DNA of 31,777 nt from a virus. The position numbers and the translations under genes are program-made. The stretch spans positions 1 to 31,777 of IMG/VR virus record IMGVR_UViG_3300006874_000070; one strand, given 5' to 3'. The first letter of the stretch is position 1; each line of letters opens with the position of its first letter. Under the pieces are notes generated by a model. The model did not search any database. It saw nothing but the letters and a program-made list of their open reading frames with translations, and was not told where the DNA came from. Of this stretch, positions 23,152 to 31,195 are shown piece by piece.

Positions 23152-24018
23152 ATGAGAAAAGTTTCGTGGAGAGGTACGCCAGGCGTTGGAGATTTTATGT
23201 GGGCACTTAACTGTGCACACAACTACTCCTATGAATTCAAAGAAACAGTAGACCTCACCTTCCATTGGGAACACGGTGAGGACTACCTTCATCACTTCGA
23301 AGATCCCGAAACCATAATCGAAAGACTCGAATACATTCACAACTTCTATCACCGGAAAGAGGATGTGGTGGTAAACCACGTCTTCAACTCAACAGATCCC
23401 ATGTACTCCTCTTGGAAATTTTCTGATGATGTGATCCAGAAAGATGGTGAACACAAACCAACCATAGTCGCCAAGGGGACAGAGAAAAAACGGTTCTGGT
23501 TCGAAGACGGTTGGTTTAATGACGAGAAGGGGAGGACACTACCCTACAACGACTGGGCGTTCAGACAAGACAGTTTTCTCCCAAAAGACGATAACAAGAT
23601 AGTTGTCTGGACTCCTATCCTAAATGCAGAAACACCAAGAACTTGGAAAAGACTCTTGCCAAACCGTGAATGGTATGGTATAATAAATCTACTTCGCCGC
23701 TCAGGGTTCAATGTAGTAGAGTTGTCTTATCGTACTCCGGTAAGAGAGGCGATGTACCATATCTCTAACTGTAGACTAGTGTTCTGTTATGATGGTATGT
23801 GGCATTACATTGCAAGGAACTTCTTTAAACCCATGATTGTGATGAGTGATCAGGGTGTGACTACATACCACACCCCTCAGGCTCAGAAGTTATCTCCGAA
23901 TAAGGACGATAAGAGAAAGAATATATACGAGATGAAAAAGAACATGAACGAGTTTCTGGGTCTTCCGAAGAAGAGGGCCGTTGAATTTCAGAAAGCGATG
24001 CAGTGGATCTATGACTGA
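23152..24018 (+). CDS. GT-B-like glycosyltransferase (heptosyltransferase-related)
   Basis: A 288-residue protein. The N-terminus WRGTPGVGDFMWALN fits the Gly-rich loop of GT9 heptosyltransferase-like enzymes. The C-terminal part, ISNCRLVFCYDGMWHYIARN then FFKPMIVMS, fits their nucleotide-sugar-binding motif (D-G..H..A). It probably transfers a sugar to a glycan or lipid core. It overlaps the radical SAM gene by eight bases. Confidence 0.66.
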   Translation: MRKVSWRGTPGVGDFMWALNCAHNYSYEFKETVDLTFHWEHGEDYLHHFEDPETIIERLEYIHNFYHRKEDVVVNHVFNSTDPMYSSWKFSDDVIQKDGEHKPTIVAKGTEKKRFWFEDGWFNDEKGRTLPYNDWAFRQDSFLPKDDNKIVVWTPILNAETPRTWKRLLPNREWYGIINLLRRSGFNVVELSYRTPVREAMYHISNCRLVFCYDGMWHYIARNFFKPMIVMSDQGVTTYHTPQAQKLSPNKDDKRKNIYEMKKNMNEFLGLPKKRAVEFQKAMQWIYD

Positions 24019-24994
24019 TATTAAAATAGACAGAGCGGTTATTGAGGTTCAGGGTGCCTGTAACTTTGACTGTACCATGTGTCCCCAAGACAAACGTGCG
24101 GGAGGTAGACACAAGGGGTTCCTAACCAAGATGAGTCTTCTAGAGTTTGAAGACAACGTGTATGACTGTGTACAACACGGACTTCGAGTAGTGAACCTAG
24201 ATGGTTCTGGTGAGGCGACGATTAATCGTAACCTACCCGAATACATCAAGATCGTTAAGAAGTATAACGCACAGGCGATTATCTTCTCGAACGGTTTTCG
24301 TATGCGTGGTCAGTTCATGAGAGATTGCGTAGACGCTGGTCTCGATTTCTTTCGGTTCTCTTTCATTGGACCAACACCCGAACTCTACGATAAGTGGATG
24401 CACAACACACGGGGAAGTTCATACGAACTGATCAAACAAAACGTCAAAGAGATGAAGGAGTACGTCGATCAAACTGGTAGCGGTTGTGTTGTGGAGACCT
24501 ATCACTTGATCACAGACAACGATAACCTAGAATGGGAACTAGATAAGTACAAAGAACTAGTCGAAGAACTTGGTGTCAAAACAGAAATTTGGAAGATGCA
24601 TAACTGGTCTGGTGCTTGGGACATTGGAAAGAATGCACGAAAAGGTGAGGTAAAAACTTGTGGAAGGCCTTTTAGTCCTGACGTTGTTATCCGTGCTGGC
24701 GGTCTTGATGGTCAACGGGGTGCTGTTCATCCTTGTTGCCAAGTCCTTGGTAGAGACGAAGAAGCCGTCCTTGGACACACCAGTCAAAACACAATCGAAG
24801 AGATTATTCGGGGAGAAGAGTACTCTGCGTTGAGACAGGCTCATCGTACTGGAGACTATCCCGATTACTGTAAGTCCTGTGATTTCTTATTAGATGATCC
24901 AGAGGTGCTCGTGTATACAAATCACGATAGAGACCTATACAAGATGATCGGGACTGAATTTGATCTAAACGACTATCGGGAGGTAGTAGAATGA
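24011..24994 (+). CDS. Radical SAM enzyme with SPASM-like C-terminal cysteines
   Basis: A 327-residue protein from ATG 24011, overlapping the previous stop by 8 bases; a start at 23981 is possible but would overlap more. C17-x3-C21-x2-C24 (ACNFDCTMCPQ) binds the SAM [4Fe-4S] cluster. GEATIN and IIFSNGF are typical barrel motifs. A SPASM-like set follows: C217, C242-C243, C287 and C290. Such enzymes modify peptides, sugars or nucleosides by radical chemistry. It lies between two glycosyltransferases. Confidence 0.86.
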   Translation: MTDIKIDRAVIEVQGACNFDCTMCPQDKRAGGRHKGFLTKMSLLEFEDNVYDCVQHGLRVVNLDGSGEATINRNLPEYIKIVKKYNAQAIIFSNGFRMRGQFMRDCVDAGLDFFRFSFIGPTPELYDKWMHNTRGSSYELIKQNVKEMKEYVDQTGSGCVVETYHLITDNDNLEWELDKYKELVEELGVKTEIWKMHNWSGAWDIGKNARKGEVKTCGRPFSPDVVIRAGGLDGQRGAVHPCCQVLGRDEEAVLGHTSQNTIEEIIRGEEYSALRQAHRTGDYPDYCKSCDFLLDDPEVLVYTNHDRDLYKMIGTEFDLNDYREVVE

Positions 24995-25221
24995 AATCAA
25001 TAGTTAAGTGGTTTAAAGATTTGTTTTTAGAAGAGTTTGAGGTCACTATCTGGTTCAAGGGTGGTACAGAATACAGTCCGTCAGAGTTTAAACGGGACTG
25101 GCGTATGAAGAAGATCATTACCAAGAAACAAACTCACTTTGTTGGTATTGATATTGACGGTAACATGGTTGAAATCAAAACAACAACCCCATTTGATTAT
25201 AGGATTAGGAAGATACATTGA
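24991..25221 (+). CDS. Hypothetical protein between radical SAM and glycosyltransferase genes
   Basis: A 76-residue protein. It starts with an amphipathic helix (IVKWFKDLFLEEF), then beta strands (VTIWFKGGTEY, HFVGIDIDGNMVEIK). It has the look of a small beta-sheet phage protein, without a recognised family. Its four-base overlap with the radical SAM gene and TTGA overlap with the next show coupling. Confidence 0.55.
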   Translation: MKSIVKWFKDLFLEEFEVTIWFKGGTEYSPSEFKRDWRMKKIITKKQTHFVGIDIDGNMVEIKTTTPFDYRIRKIH

Positions 25222-26003
25222 GACGTTTAATATATCAGGTAGCGGTAGGTAAACCCTCTCAACTTTACGAACACTGTATTAAGAGTGTCTCGAACTACTG
25301 TAAGTATCATGGAATTGGTCACATAGTACAGAGACAACCGATATTTCGTATTGCTCCCGATCCCTTTAACATGGGTCGATCCCGCGAGTCCTTCGAGAAG
25401 TACGGTGGTTACCTACCTATCTTTGAGAAAGAGGTTGCGTTCAATTATCTGGATGAGTATGACCAGATCGCAATCGTGGATGCTGACATCTACATCCGTC
25501 CTAACTCCCCCAATATCTTCGAAGACTTTGGGACAGACAGGGCGTTCGGTGCGGTCATCGAACGGGAGATGCCTATCAGGAGTTGGTACATCGACAAGAT
25601 AATCAACTACTCTCGTATGCAGTACGGACAACTCCACAACAACAAAGTTGATTTCAAACCAACAGCGGCAGGGTTCGAGTATGCGAACATGGGGTTGATC
25701 CTACTCAACAGTGAGAAGTTTAAACCTTTCCTCAAGGGGCAGACAGGTAAACAGTTTCTCGAACGTGCAGAGTTCAAGAACTTTGTTGATGGTGTGGGCC
25801 CTTGGAAGTGGAGTACAGATCAAACACTACTAAACTACTTTGTTAAGAAGTACAACGTTCCTTTCAGGAAAATGCACTGGAAGTGGAACGGTCTATACAC
25901 CGCAAATGACAAGATAGAAGATTGTCACTTCGTCCATTTCTTCCTGAAGGATAAACTACCTAATCAGGGAGAGGATGTTGTGGAATTGATGAATCGGATA
26001 TGA
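25218..26003 (+). CDS. GT-A fold glycosyltransferase
   Basis: A 261-residue protein. The start is a TTG overlapping the previous stop (TTGA), with AGGAAG a few bases upstream; the first residues would be MRRLIYQVAVG. The DxD motif is D88-A-D90 in IAIVDADIYI. ANMGLILLNSEKF and WSTDQTLLNYFV fit GT8-like sugar transferases. It differs from the enzyme at 19085 but shares the fold. The acceptor is unknown. Confidence 0.75.
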   Translation: MRRLIYQVAVGKPSQLYEHCIKSVSNYCKYHGIGHIVQRQPIFRIAPDPFNMGRSRESFEKYGGYLPIFEKEVAFNYLDEYDQIAIVDADIYIRPNSPNIFEDFGTDRAFGAVIEREMPIRSWYIDKIINYSRMQYGQLHNNKVDFKPTAAGFEYANMGLILLNSEKFKPFLKGQTGKQFLERAEFKNFVDGVGPWKWSTDQTLLNYFVKKYNVPFRKMHWKWNGLYTANDKIEDCHFVHFFLKDKLPNQGEDVVELMNRI

Positions 26004-26794
26004 AACCCAAAGTAGCGATGGGGTTGTGTTACCCTTCGGGTTCGGGTGGCATGTTCCTTACGGAATTGATCTACCCAACCACGGATGATAAGTCCGGTAA
26101 GTACGAGACTAATCCAGGCTGTAACCGTTCCGTATCTCACAATGAGTATGGTGGTGCACAAGAGTGTGTCTTCGTTGATAACACCGATGGACCCCTTGAG
26201 GCGAACGAGAAGTCTATCCTTGTTGCGAAGTTAAATATCCACAAGTATCTACCGTTCTATGACTGTCCGATTACATATCAGATAGATGTACAGGACGATG
26301 AGTCCTACGCATTTACGCAAGAACTCTTCTTCTTAAAAAAATACCTTGGGGGGTATCCTCAGTACGAAGAAGAGTTTAAGGACGTATTCCAAGAGTCTGG
26401 ACTGTCTGAACTGTTGTCTGAATTCAAGAGTATACATCCCTATTCAAAGATCGCCACGGATCTCTATCGAATGTACCTAGAAGTAGGTCAGATAAACAGA
26501 GATATGGTGTTGAGTCAATGCAGAACAATTTATTCAGAATACCTTGACAGGGGACAAAAATCAAGGTATAATAAGAAAGAACGTTGGGACAGGGATACTA
26601 ATATTGATCGTAGTGCGTTGTATGATCCAGAAGAGATAAAGAAGCACACGCACCTAGAGGTGATCAGTTATGCCGATCTGTTTCTAAACGGTAAACAGAC
26701 TTGGACAATCTGGGATAGTTACCTAGAGGAGATAGGAGAGTACACAGAAAGAAACTGGAGACTCATCGAACAGTTTGAGGACGAATTCTTATAA
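26000..26794 (+). CDS. P-loop protein, possibly sulfotransferase-related
   Basis: A 264-residue protein. GLCYPSGSGGMFLTEL (8-23) resembles the nucleotide/PAPS-binding loop of sulfotransferase-like proteins, and the C-terminal region EVISYADLFLNGKQTW looks like the late region of that family. There is no clear R..P 3'-phosphate motif, so the call is tentative. A consensus sigma-70 promoter lies within its last third. It overlaps the GT gene by four bases. Confidence 0.5.
   Translation: MKPKVAMGLCYPSGSGGMFLTELIYPTTDDKSGKYETNPGCNRSVSHNEYGGAQECVFVDNTDGPLEANEKSILVAKLNIHKYLPFYDCPITYQIDVQDDESYAFTQELFFLKKYLGGYPQYEEEFKDVFQESGLSELLSEFKSIHPYSKIATDLYRMYLEVGQINRDMVLSQCRTIYSEYLDRGQKSRYNKKERWDRDTNIDRSALYDPEEIKKHTHLEVISYADLFLNGKQTWTIWDSYLEEIGEYTERNWRLIEQFEDEFL
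26539..26572 (+). promoter_or_regulatory. Consensus sigma-70 promoter within a 9-base inverted repeat, internal to a CDS
   Basis: TTGACA (26544-26549) and TATAAT (26567-26572) are both perfect with 17 bases between. They are overlaid by the arms ATACCTTGA (26539-26547) and TCAAGGTAT (26561-26569). The -35 box lies in the left arm and the start of the -10 in the right. It is inside the 26000-26794 gene and could drive the ferritin-like gene at 26845. The repeat may be an operator. Confidence 0.55.
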
Positions 26795-26797
26795 ATA
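26790..26797 (+). promoter_or_regulatory. T4-type late promoter (TATAAATA)
   Basis: A perfect TATAAATA octamer spanning the stop codon of the preceding gene, 47 bases before the ATG at 26845. Together with the consensus sigma-70 element some 220 bases upstream, it gives the ferritin-like gene possible early and late expression. Confidence 0.65.
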
Positions 26798-26844
26798 AAG
26801 AAGGTGAACATCTATATTAAAAGAGTGATTAACAGGAGAACCTT

Positions 26845-27543
26845 ATGTTAGAACCACAAGAGTTTGTGAAGAAAATTCGCAACGAAAACCAAGCCCTCTT
26901 CGAGGCGTCTAAGATGAATGTCAAGGCGTACTTCGAAGGTGACCTTTCCGAAGAGGAAATGGTCGATCACTTCATTGGTCGCATGGTCAATGAACGTATG
27001 AACATGTCTGAGATTTCTATGCAGATTGCAAATGCAGCGGATGACGCAGACCCCAAAGAATTAGAACTTCTTTCTAAACAAGCCGCAGACGAGGCGAAAC
27101 ACTATCGCATGGTCAAGGAAGTTATCGAACACATCTCTGGTGAGGAGATCGATGCAGCCTCTGCAATCCGCAAGGAACGTGAGATGGATACCGCAAAGGG
27201 TGCGACTCTGTTAGAGAAGTATGGTGCAGAGAATGACGAAGCAGTTCTCGCCGCGTATCAGTTGGTTGCGGAAGGACGTGCGGAAGCAGTCTGGAACCAG
27301 ATGGCAGACACCATCGAAGACTCATTCATTTCAAGTCGTTATCGTGAGATCGCAAAGGACGAAGGTTTCCACAGTGCAATCGGTGGATACAAACTACGCA
27401 AGGTTGCAACAGACGAAGAGACACAGAACCGTGTCCAACGTGTTGTTGAAGGTATGCGTAAAGACCTTTTTGAAATCTCGTGTGCAAACACAGTTGAAGC
27501 GACTGGATCACGTGAACTCGTAAACGAAGCTTACGGTTGGTAA
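26845..27543 (+). CDS. Ferritin-like di-iron protein
   Basis: A 232-residue helical protein with two ExxH motifs, E83-x-x-H86 (ADEAKHY) and E173-x-x-H176 (KDEGFHS). Further Glu residues on the other helices (E50 or E56; E143 or E147) complete a four-helix di-iron site. Possible roles are oxygenase, oxidase or iron storage; the family cannot be settled by eye. AGGAGA precedes the ATG. Codon use is strongly biased to preferred codons (GCA, GAA, CGT), suggesting high expression. A late promoter leads it. Confidence 0.72.
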   Translation: MLEPQEFVKKIRNENQALFEASKMNVKAYFEGDLSEEEMVDHFIGRMVNERMNMSEISMQIANAADDADPKELELLSKQAADEAKHYRMVKEVIEHISGEEIDAASAIRKEREMDTAKGATLLEKYGAENDEAVLAAYQLVAEGRAEAVWNQMADTIEDSFISSRYREIAKDEGFHSAIGGYKLRKVATDEETQNRVQRVVEGMRKDLFEISCANTVEATGSRELVNEAYGW

Positions 27544-27546
27544 ATC

Positions 27547-28110
27547 ATGAAAATTGGACTCACTCAACGAGTCCTCACGTTTCCTAACACTGGAATAGTT
27601 CATGACGCTTTAGAACATGGTTGGTACAAGTTCCTAAAGGGTCATGAACTCATTCCTATCCCAAATCGTGAAGACTTAGATTATGAAACCCTCTCAGACG
27701 AATTGGATCTACTCATCATAACAGGTGGGCGGAACGACGATATTCGTATCATCACAGAAGTAGGGATCGCCACAGAGATGGTGACCGAAGGTAAACCCGT
27801 ACTTGGTATTTGTCACGGGGCGTTTCTACTCACCTCAATTCTGGGTGGATACGTCGAAGGTGATAAAATTAAGGAACAACACTACATAACAGAACACAAC
27901 GTTTTTTATGATGGAAGACCTTACTGGGTCAATAGTTATCACGATATCTGGATTGCAGAACCACCGCCCGGATCTGTAGTACTTGCAACTGATCCAGAGG
28001 GAGACTGTGAATCGTGGTATAAAAACAACATTGGTGCGATAGTATGGCATCCAGAAAGAATGGAGAAACCCTTCATTCCGACAGAGATTTTAGAGGTGAC
28101 AGGATTATGA
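27547..28110 (+). CDS. Class I glutamine amidotransferase-like protein
   Basis: A 187-residue protein of the class I GATase fold. The nucleophile elbow is GICHG with C89; the catalytic His-Glu pair is H168-P-E170 (WHPERM). TGGRND forms the oxyanion loop. It splits glutamine to supply ammonia, or hydrolyses a gamma-glutamyl bond (peptidase C26 type). No fused synthetase domain is present, so a partner is needed for amide synthesis. It overlaps the next gene by four bases. Confidence 0.82.
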   Translation: MKIGLTQRVLTFPNTGIVHDALEHGWYKFLKGHELIPIPNREDLDYETLSDELDLLIITGGRNDDIRIITEVGIATEMVTEGKPVLGICHGAFLLTSILGGYVEGDKIKEQHYITEHNVFYDGRPYWVNSYHDIWIAEPPPGSVVLATDPEGDCESWYKNNIGAIVWHPERMEKPFIPTEILEVTGL

Positions 28111-28799
28111 AGAACAACATGTTCCATCTCCATCACGGTGAAACGTTTCAGGTAAACGATATCTGGAGATATGACGTTCAGGTGTGGAAAGGACAATACG
28201 AAGAAGTGTCGGAAGGTTGGCAGGACCATAACAGTTATGTGATGGGCAAGTCTTGCAACTTTCGAAGTAACAACAGTGGGTGGAGTATCAAAGACTCGAA
28301 CTTCGCCGCTTCGGTGAACTCAGGGTTTCAGGCAGAAACACTGGATGAGGACTCCACACTAGTCAACATCAAATACTATGGACTTGGGATGAACGACGAA
28401 CGTTTGTTTGTACCCAACGCCCGTGGTGTAACAGGTAATCTATCCTACATGGATGGTGGTACTAACACCACCGCAGTCAATCCGGGCCGATTAGGACTTC
28501 CGGTCATCAACTACGTGCACTTCCCCAAAGGAATGCAACAAACACTCCATACTCACCCAAGTCAACGTATCGGTCTTATCCTCAGTGGATCCGGTCAGAT
28601 CGAACTTGACAACAACGAAGTGTTCCCCATTAACAGGGGTGACGTTTGGGTTATGGAAAGAAACGTTCTACATAATTTTATGTGTAACAAAGGTGAAGAC
28701 GTAACCCTTTTCGTGTTTGCGCCTGACTCTGGTACAGGCCCAACAGATGAAGTTAACCCATTGAAGGTACGTACCTATGTCGGACAACAACGAGTATAA
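28107..28799 (+). CDS. Cupin-domain protein 3
   Basis: A 230-residue protein from ATG 28107, overlapping the previous stop (ATGA). The C-terminal half is a cupin: HTHPSQRIGLILSGSGQIEL then INRGDVWVMERNVLHNFM, with two His in HTH and a later His as likely metal ligands. The N-terminal half (MFHLHHGETFQVNDIW) is unique and aromatic-rich. A role as isomerase, dioxygenase or sensor cannot be told. It overlaps the following P-loop gene by 23 bases. Confidence 0.68.
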   Translation: MKNNMFHLHHGETFQVNDIWRYDVQVWKGQYEEVSEGWQDHNSYVMGKSCNFRSNNSGWSIKDSNFAASVNSGFQAETLDEDSTLVNIKYYGLGMNDERLFVPNARGVTGNLSYMDGGTNTTAVNPGRLGLPVINYVHFPKGMQQTLHTHPSQRIGLILSGSGQIELDNNEVFPINRGDVWVMERNVLHNFMCNKGEDVTLFVFAPDSGTGPTDEVNPLKVRTYVGQQRV

Positions 28800-29448
28800 C
28801 CGAAACAGACCAATCGGAAAACACATTCTATTGGTCACAGGCCCACAGGGTTCTGGTAATCACTTATTCAGTAAAATCCTTGGTCTCAGCGAACATGTCT
28901 ATGGTTGGGACTTTGGAGAGAAGTATTGGATTCCGAGTGATGAGGAACCCTTTGCAGAATGTTGGGTCAATCCGGAACTGACCGTTCCTACCCTAGAGAA
29001 GATCAAAGAGGACTACGTTGTCGCAAACGTCAGTGTCCCATTTGTCTTTGACGGAGAGAAACGAATTCCCGCCATTCAGGAGTTCGTTGATGAAGCCAAG
29101 AGTGCGGGTCATAGAGTAACTGTTTGTATCGTCTCTCGTGACCGTAACATCAACTGTCTTCAACAGGAAAGGGTAAGGGACGAAATAACCCTACCTACTG
29201 CGATGGCGTACTATCGTTGTCTTGATTGCGACTTTGCGTTTCTATCCCACGAAACTTTATACCTACATAAAGGTATGTACTTAAAGTATTTGTCGAGGAC
29301 TCTAGGATTTCCTATTGACTACGACAACCCAAGAGTGTATGATATACTGGTAGAAGATCAGAATAACAAATATGTAAAATATGTTGAGGAGCACTGGTTA
29401 GATAATGAAGTCTGGAAAGGTCTTAGACCCAAGTCTGAAAGAAAATAG
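28777..29448 (+). CDS. P-loop NTPase / sulfotransferase-like protein
   Basis: A 223-residue protein. LLVTGPQGSGNHLFSKIL (18-35) is a P-loop of the type in PAPS-dependent sulfotransferases and kinases; GSGNHL is close to the 5'-phosphosulfate loop. VTVCIVSRDRNINCLQQERV may be the region binding the 3'-phosphate. I recall similar proteins in cyanophages. It overlaps both neighbours. Confidence 0.58.
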   Translation: MSDNNEYNRNRPIGKHILLVTGPQGSGNHLFSKILGLSEHVYGWDFGEKYWIPSDEEPFAECWVNPELTVPTLEKIKEDYVVANVSVPFVFDGEKRIPAIQEFVDEAKSAGHRVTVCIVSRDRNINCLQQERVRDEITLPTAMAYYRCLDCDFAFLSHETLYLHKGMYLKYLSRTLGFPIDYDNPRVYDILVEDQNNKYVKYVEEHWLDNEVWKGLRPKSERK

Positions 29449-30019
29449 GTATATCCTATTCACAGGTGCGCCAGGCTCTCGTTGGTCTGGTGTGTCTAAT
29501 AACATTTGGATCGCACCCGACTTCGATCACACCGACTCTACACCTGAACGAAAATACACACACAACAACGGACTGGTTCATGGTGGTGCATACTTTGACC
29601 CCATGATGGAGTTCGACTTTGATCCCTCAAACTGGGACTTGCCATTTAGTGGTGAAGGTGTCCGGTTGATCAAGTCACACACACTTTCAACCCAACTACA
29701 GAACTTTCACAAGTACCGGATTATTCTGGTCTATCGAAACGACTATGAGTGTTGGAAGTGGTGGAATGAGTGTGGAGGTTTTGATATAACCTACCCGAAC
29801 TACGCTTGGTACAAAAATCAAGAAAACATGTTTGACCAGATTCAAAGACAGAATCAGGCGATAATGCAATTCATATATAAGAACGAAAATAAAGTAACTC
29901 AATGTGATAACAACTTAGAGGTTCTGAAGTTACTTGACCTAACTTGGAAATTAGATCCTTCGGTCATAACAGATGAATACTCTAAGAAGGATGTGAAAGT
30001 TTATGTCTACAGACCTTAA
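29405..30019 (+). CDS. P-loop / sulfotransferase-like protein
   Basis: A 204-residue protein starting 44 bases inside the previous gene. ILFTGAPGSRWSGVSNNIW (18-36) is the loop. RLIKSHTLS and IILVYRNDYECWKWWNE fit the substrate-His and 3'-phosphate regions of sulfotransferases. It is Trp- and Asn-rich. The fold is inferred from these motifs only. Confidence 0.55.
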   Translation: MKSGKVLDPSLKENRYILFTGAPGSRWSGVSNNIWIAPDFDHTDSTPERKYTHNNGLVHGGAYFDPMMEFDFDPSNWDLPFSGEGVRLIKSHTLSTQLQNFHKYRIILVYRNDYECWKWWNECGGFDITYPNYAWYKNQENMFDQIQRQNQAIMQFIYKNENKVTQCDNNLEVLKLLDLTWKLDPSVITDEYSKKDVKVYVYRP

Positions 30020-30557
30020 TCCACACATGGATTTTTTGAAGGATTATTTTACTAACACGTGGCCTAGTTCCAGAACCGCTGGTTTAGATGGTTACTACTG
30101 GACTGGGTTTCGACTGATTGATGAAGTGAAAAGAGAAGAAAGGGTATTAGATGTCGGTTGCGGAGTCAATCCTTTTAAGCGTCATATTGATCTACTCCAC
30201 GGTATCGATATTACTGATATAGGTGCGGATGAAGTATGTCCGATTGAAGACTATGAAGTTGTCGATATGTACGAGGATAAATATGACGTTGCATTCTGTC
30301 TGGGTAGTATCAACTTTGGATCGTATGATCTTGTTGAATTGCAATGCAAGAGAGTGTGTGAGGCACTAAAGGAAAAATCTAGGATCTACTGGAGGTGCAA
30401 TCCGGGCCACAGAGATCATGGTAATGATAGGGTAGGTGAGATACCCTTCTTCAACTGGACGATAGATCATCACATCGATCTATCAAGAAAGAACGGGTTT
30501 GAGGTGACCGAATTGATGCCTGACAGGAATAGGATGTACGTGAAATGGGAACGTTAA
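30003..30557 (+). CDS. Class I SAM-dependent methyltransferase
   Basis: A 184-residue protein. VLDVGCGVNPFK (about 48-59) is motif I binding S-adenosylmethionine. VAFCLGSINF fits motif IV. The rest is a single Rossmann domain without a recognised substrate domain. It overlaps both neighbours (17 and 13 bases). It likely methylates the molecule made by this block. Confidence 0.75.
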   Translation: MSTDLNPHMDFLKDYFTNTWPSSRTAGLDGYYWTGFRLIDEVKREERVLDVGCGVNPFKRHIDLLHGIDITDIGADEVCPIEDYEVVDMYEDKYDVAFCLGSINFGSYDLVELQCKRVCEALKEKSRIYWRCNPGHRDHGNDRVGEIPFFNWTIDHHIDLSRKNGFEVTELMPDRNRMYVKWER

Positions 30558-31195
30558 GAGAATTATTCGACAAGTGGGATTGCGACAAAGGTACTAAGAA
30601 ACACTGTTACGACAACTGTTACGAGCAGTATTTCTGGGACGTGAAGGATGACCAACTCAATCTTCTTGAGATTGGTTGTTTTCGGGGGGAGAGTACTGCC
30701 GCATTTTTGGAATATTTTCCTCATGCGACTATTTACACAATCGACATCTTTGAGAGGACTCATCCCGATAGTCTTGATGTCCTGAAGGATGAACGTGTGA
30801 AGTGGTTGAAGTATGATAGTTGTCACGCCGCACTGCCGAATGCAATCCGTAGGATGTGGGGTAACGATATCAAGTTTGACTTTATTATCGATGATGGTGC
30901 ACACTGGCCTGAAGCGAACCGAAAGACTTTCGAAAACTGTTTCCCGTTTCTAAAACAAGACGGGGTGTACTTCATCGAAGACGTTTACATGTTAGATCGG
31001 GATTATGCCGCTAACGACCCTTGGGTAAAGAAACAACCCGATAGGTACAAGATCGGAGAACACATCCGATTGATGAACACCATCGATAAGTACGATGTCA
31101 AACACTATGACTACCACGAACGTGAGTACATGCATCTGGGGGCGATATGTAGAAATCCCGACTCTTATATCTTAAGGGTAATGCATGGATCGTAA
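30545..31195 (+). CDS. Class I methyltransferase (CmcI/TylF-like)
   Basis: A 216-residue protein. LLEIGCFRGESTAAFLEYFP is motif I; FDFIIDDGAHWPEANRKTF, followed by FLKQDGVYFIEDVY, is typical of Methyltransf_24/CmcI-type O-methyltransferases from sugar and antibiotic pathways. The acidic and His residues in DDGAHW may hold metal. It overlaps the sulfotransferase gene by 11 bases. Confidence 0.78.
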   Translation: MGTLRELFDKWDCDKGTKKHCYDNCYEQYFWDVKDDQLNLLEIGCFRGESTAAFLEYFPHATIYTIDIFERTHPDSLDVLKDERVKWLKYDSCHAALPNAIRRMWGNDIKFDFIIDDGAHWPEANRKTFENCFPFLKQDGVYFIEDVYMLDRDYAANDPWVKKQPDRYKIGEHIRLMNTIDKYDVKHYDYHEREYMHLGAICRNPDSYILRVMHGS

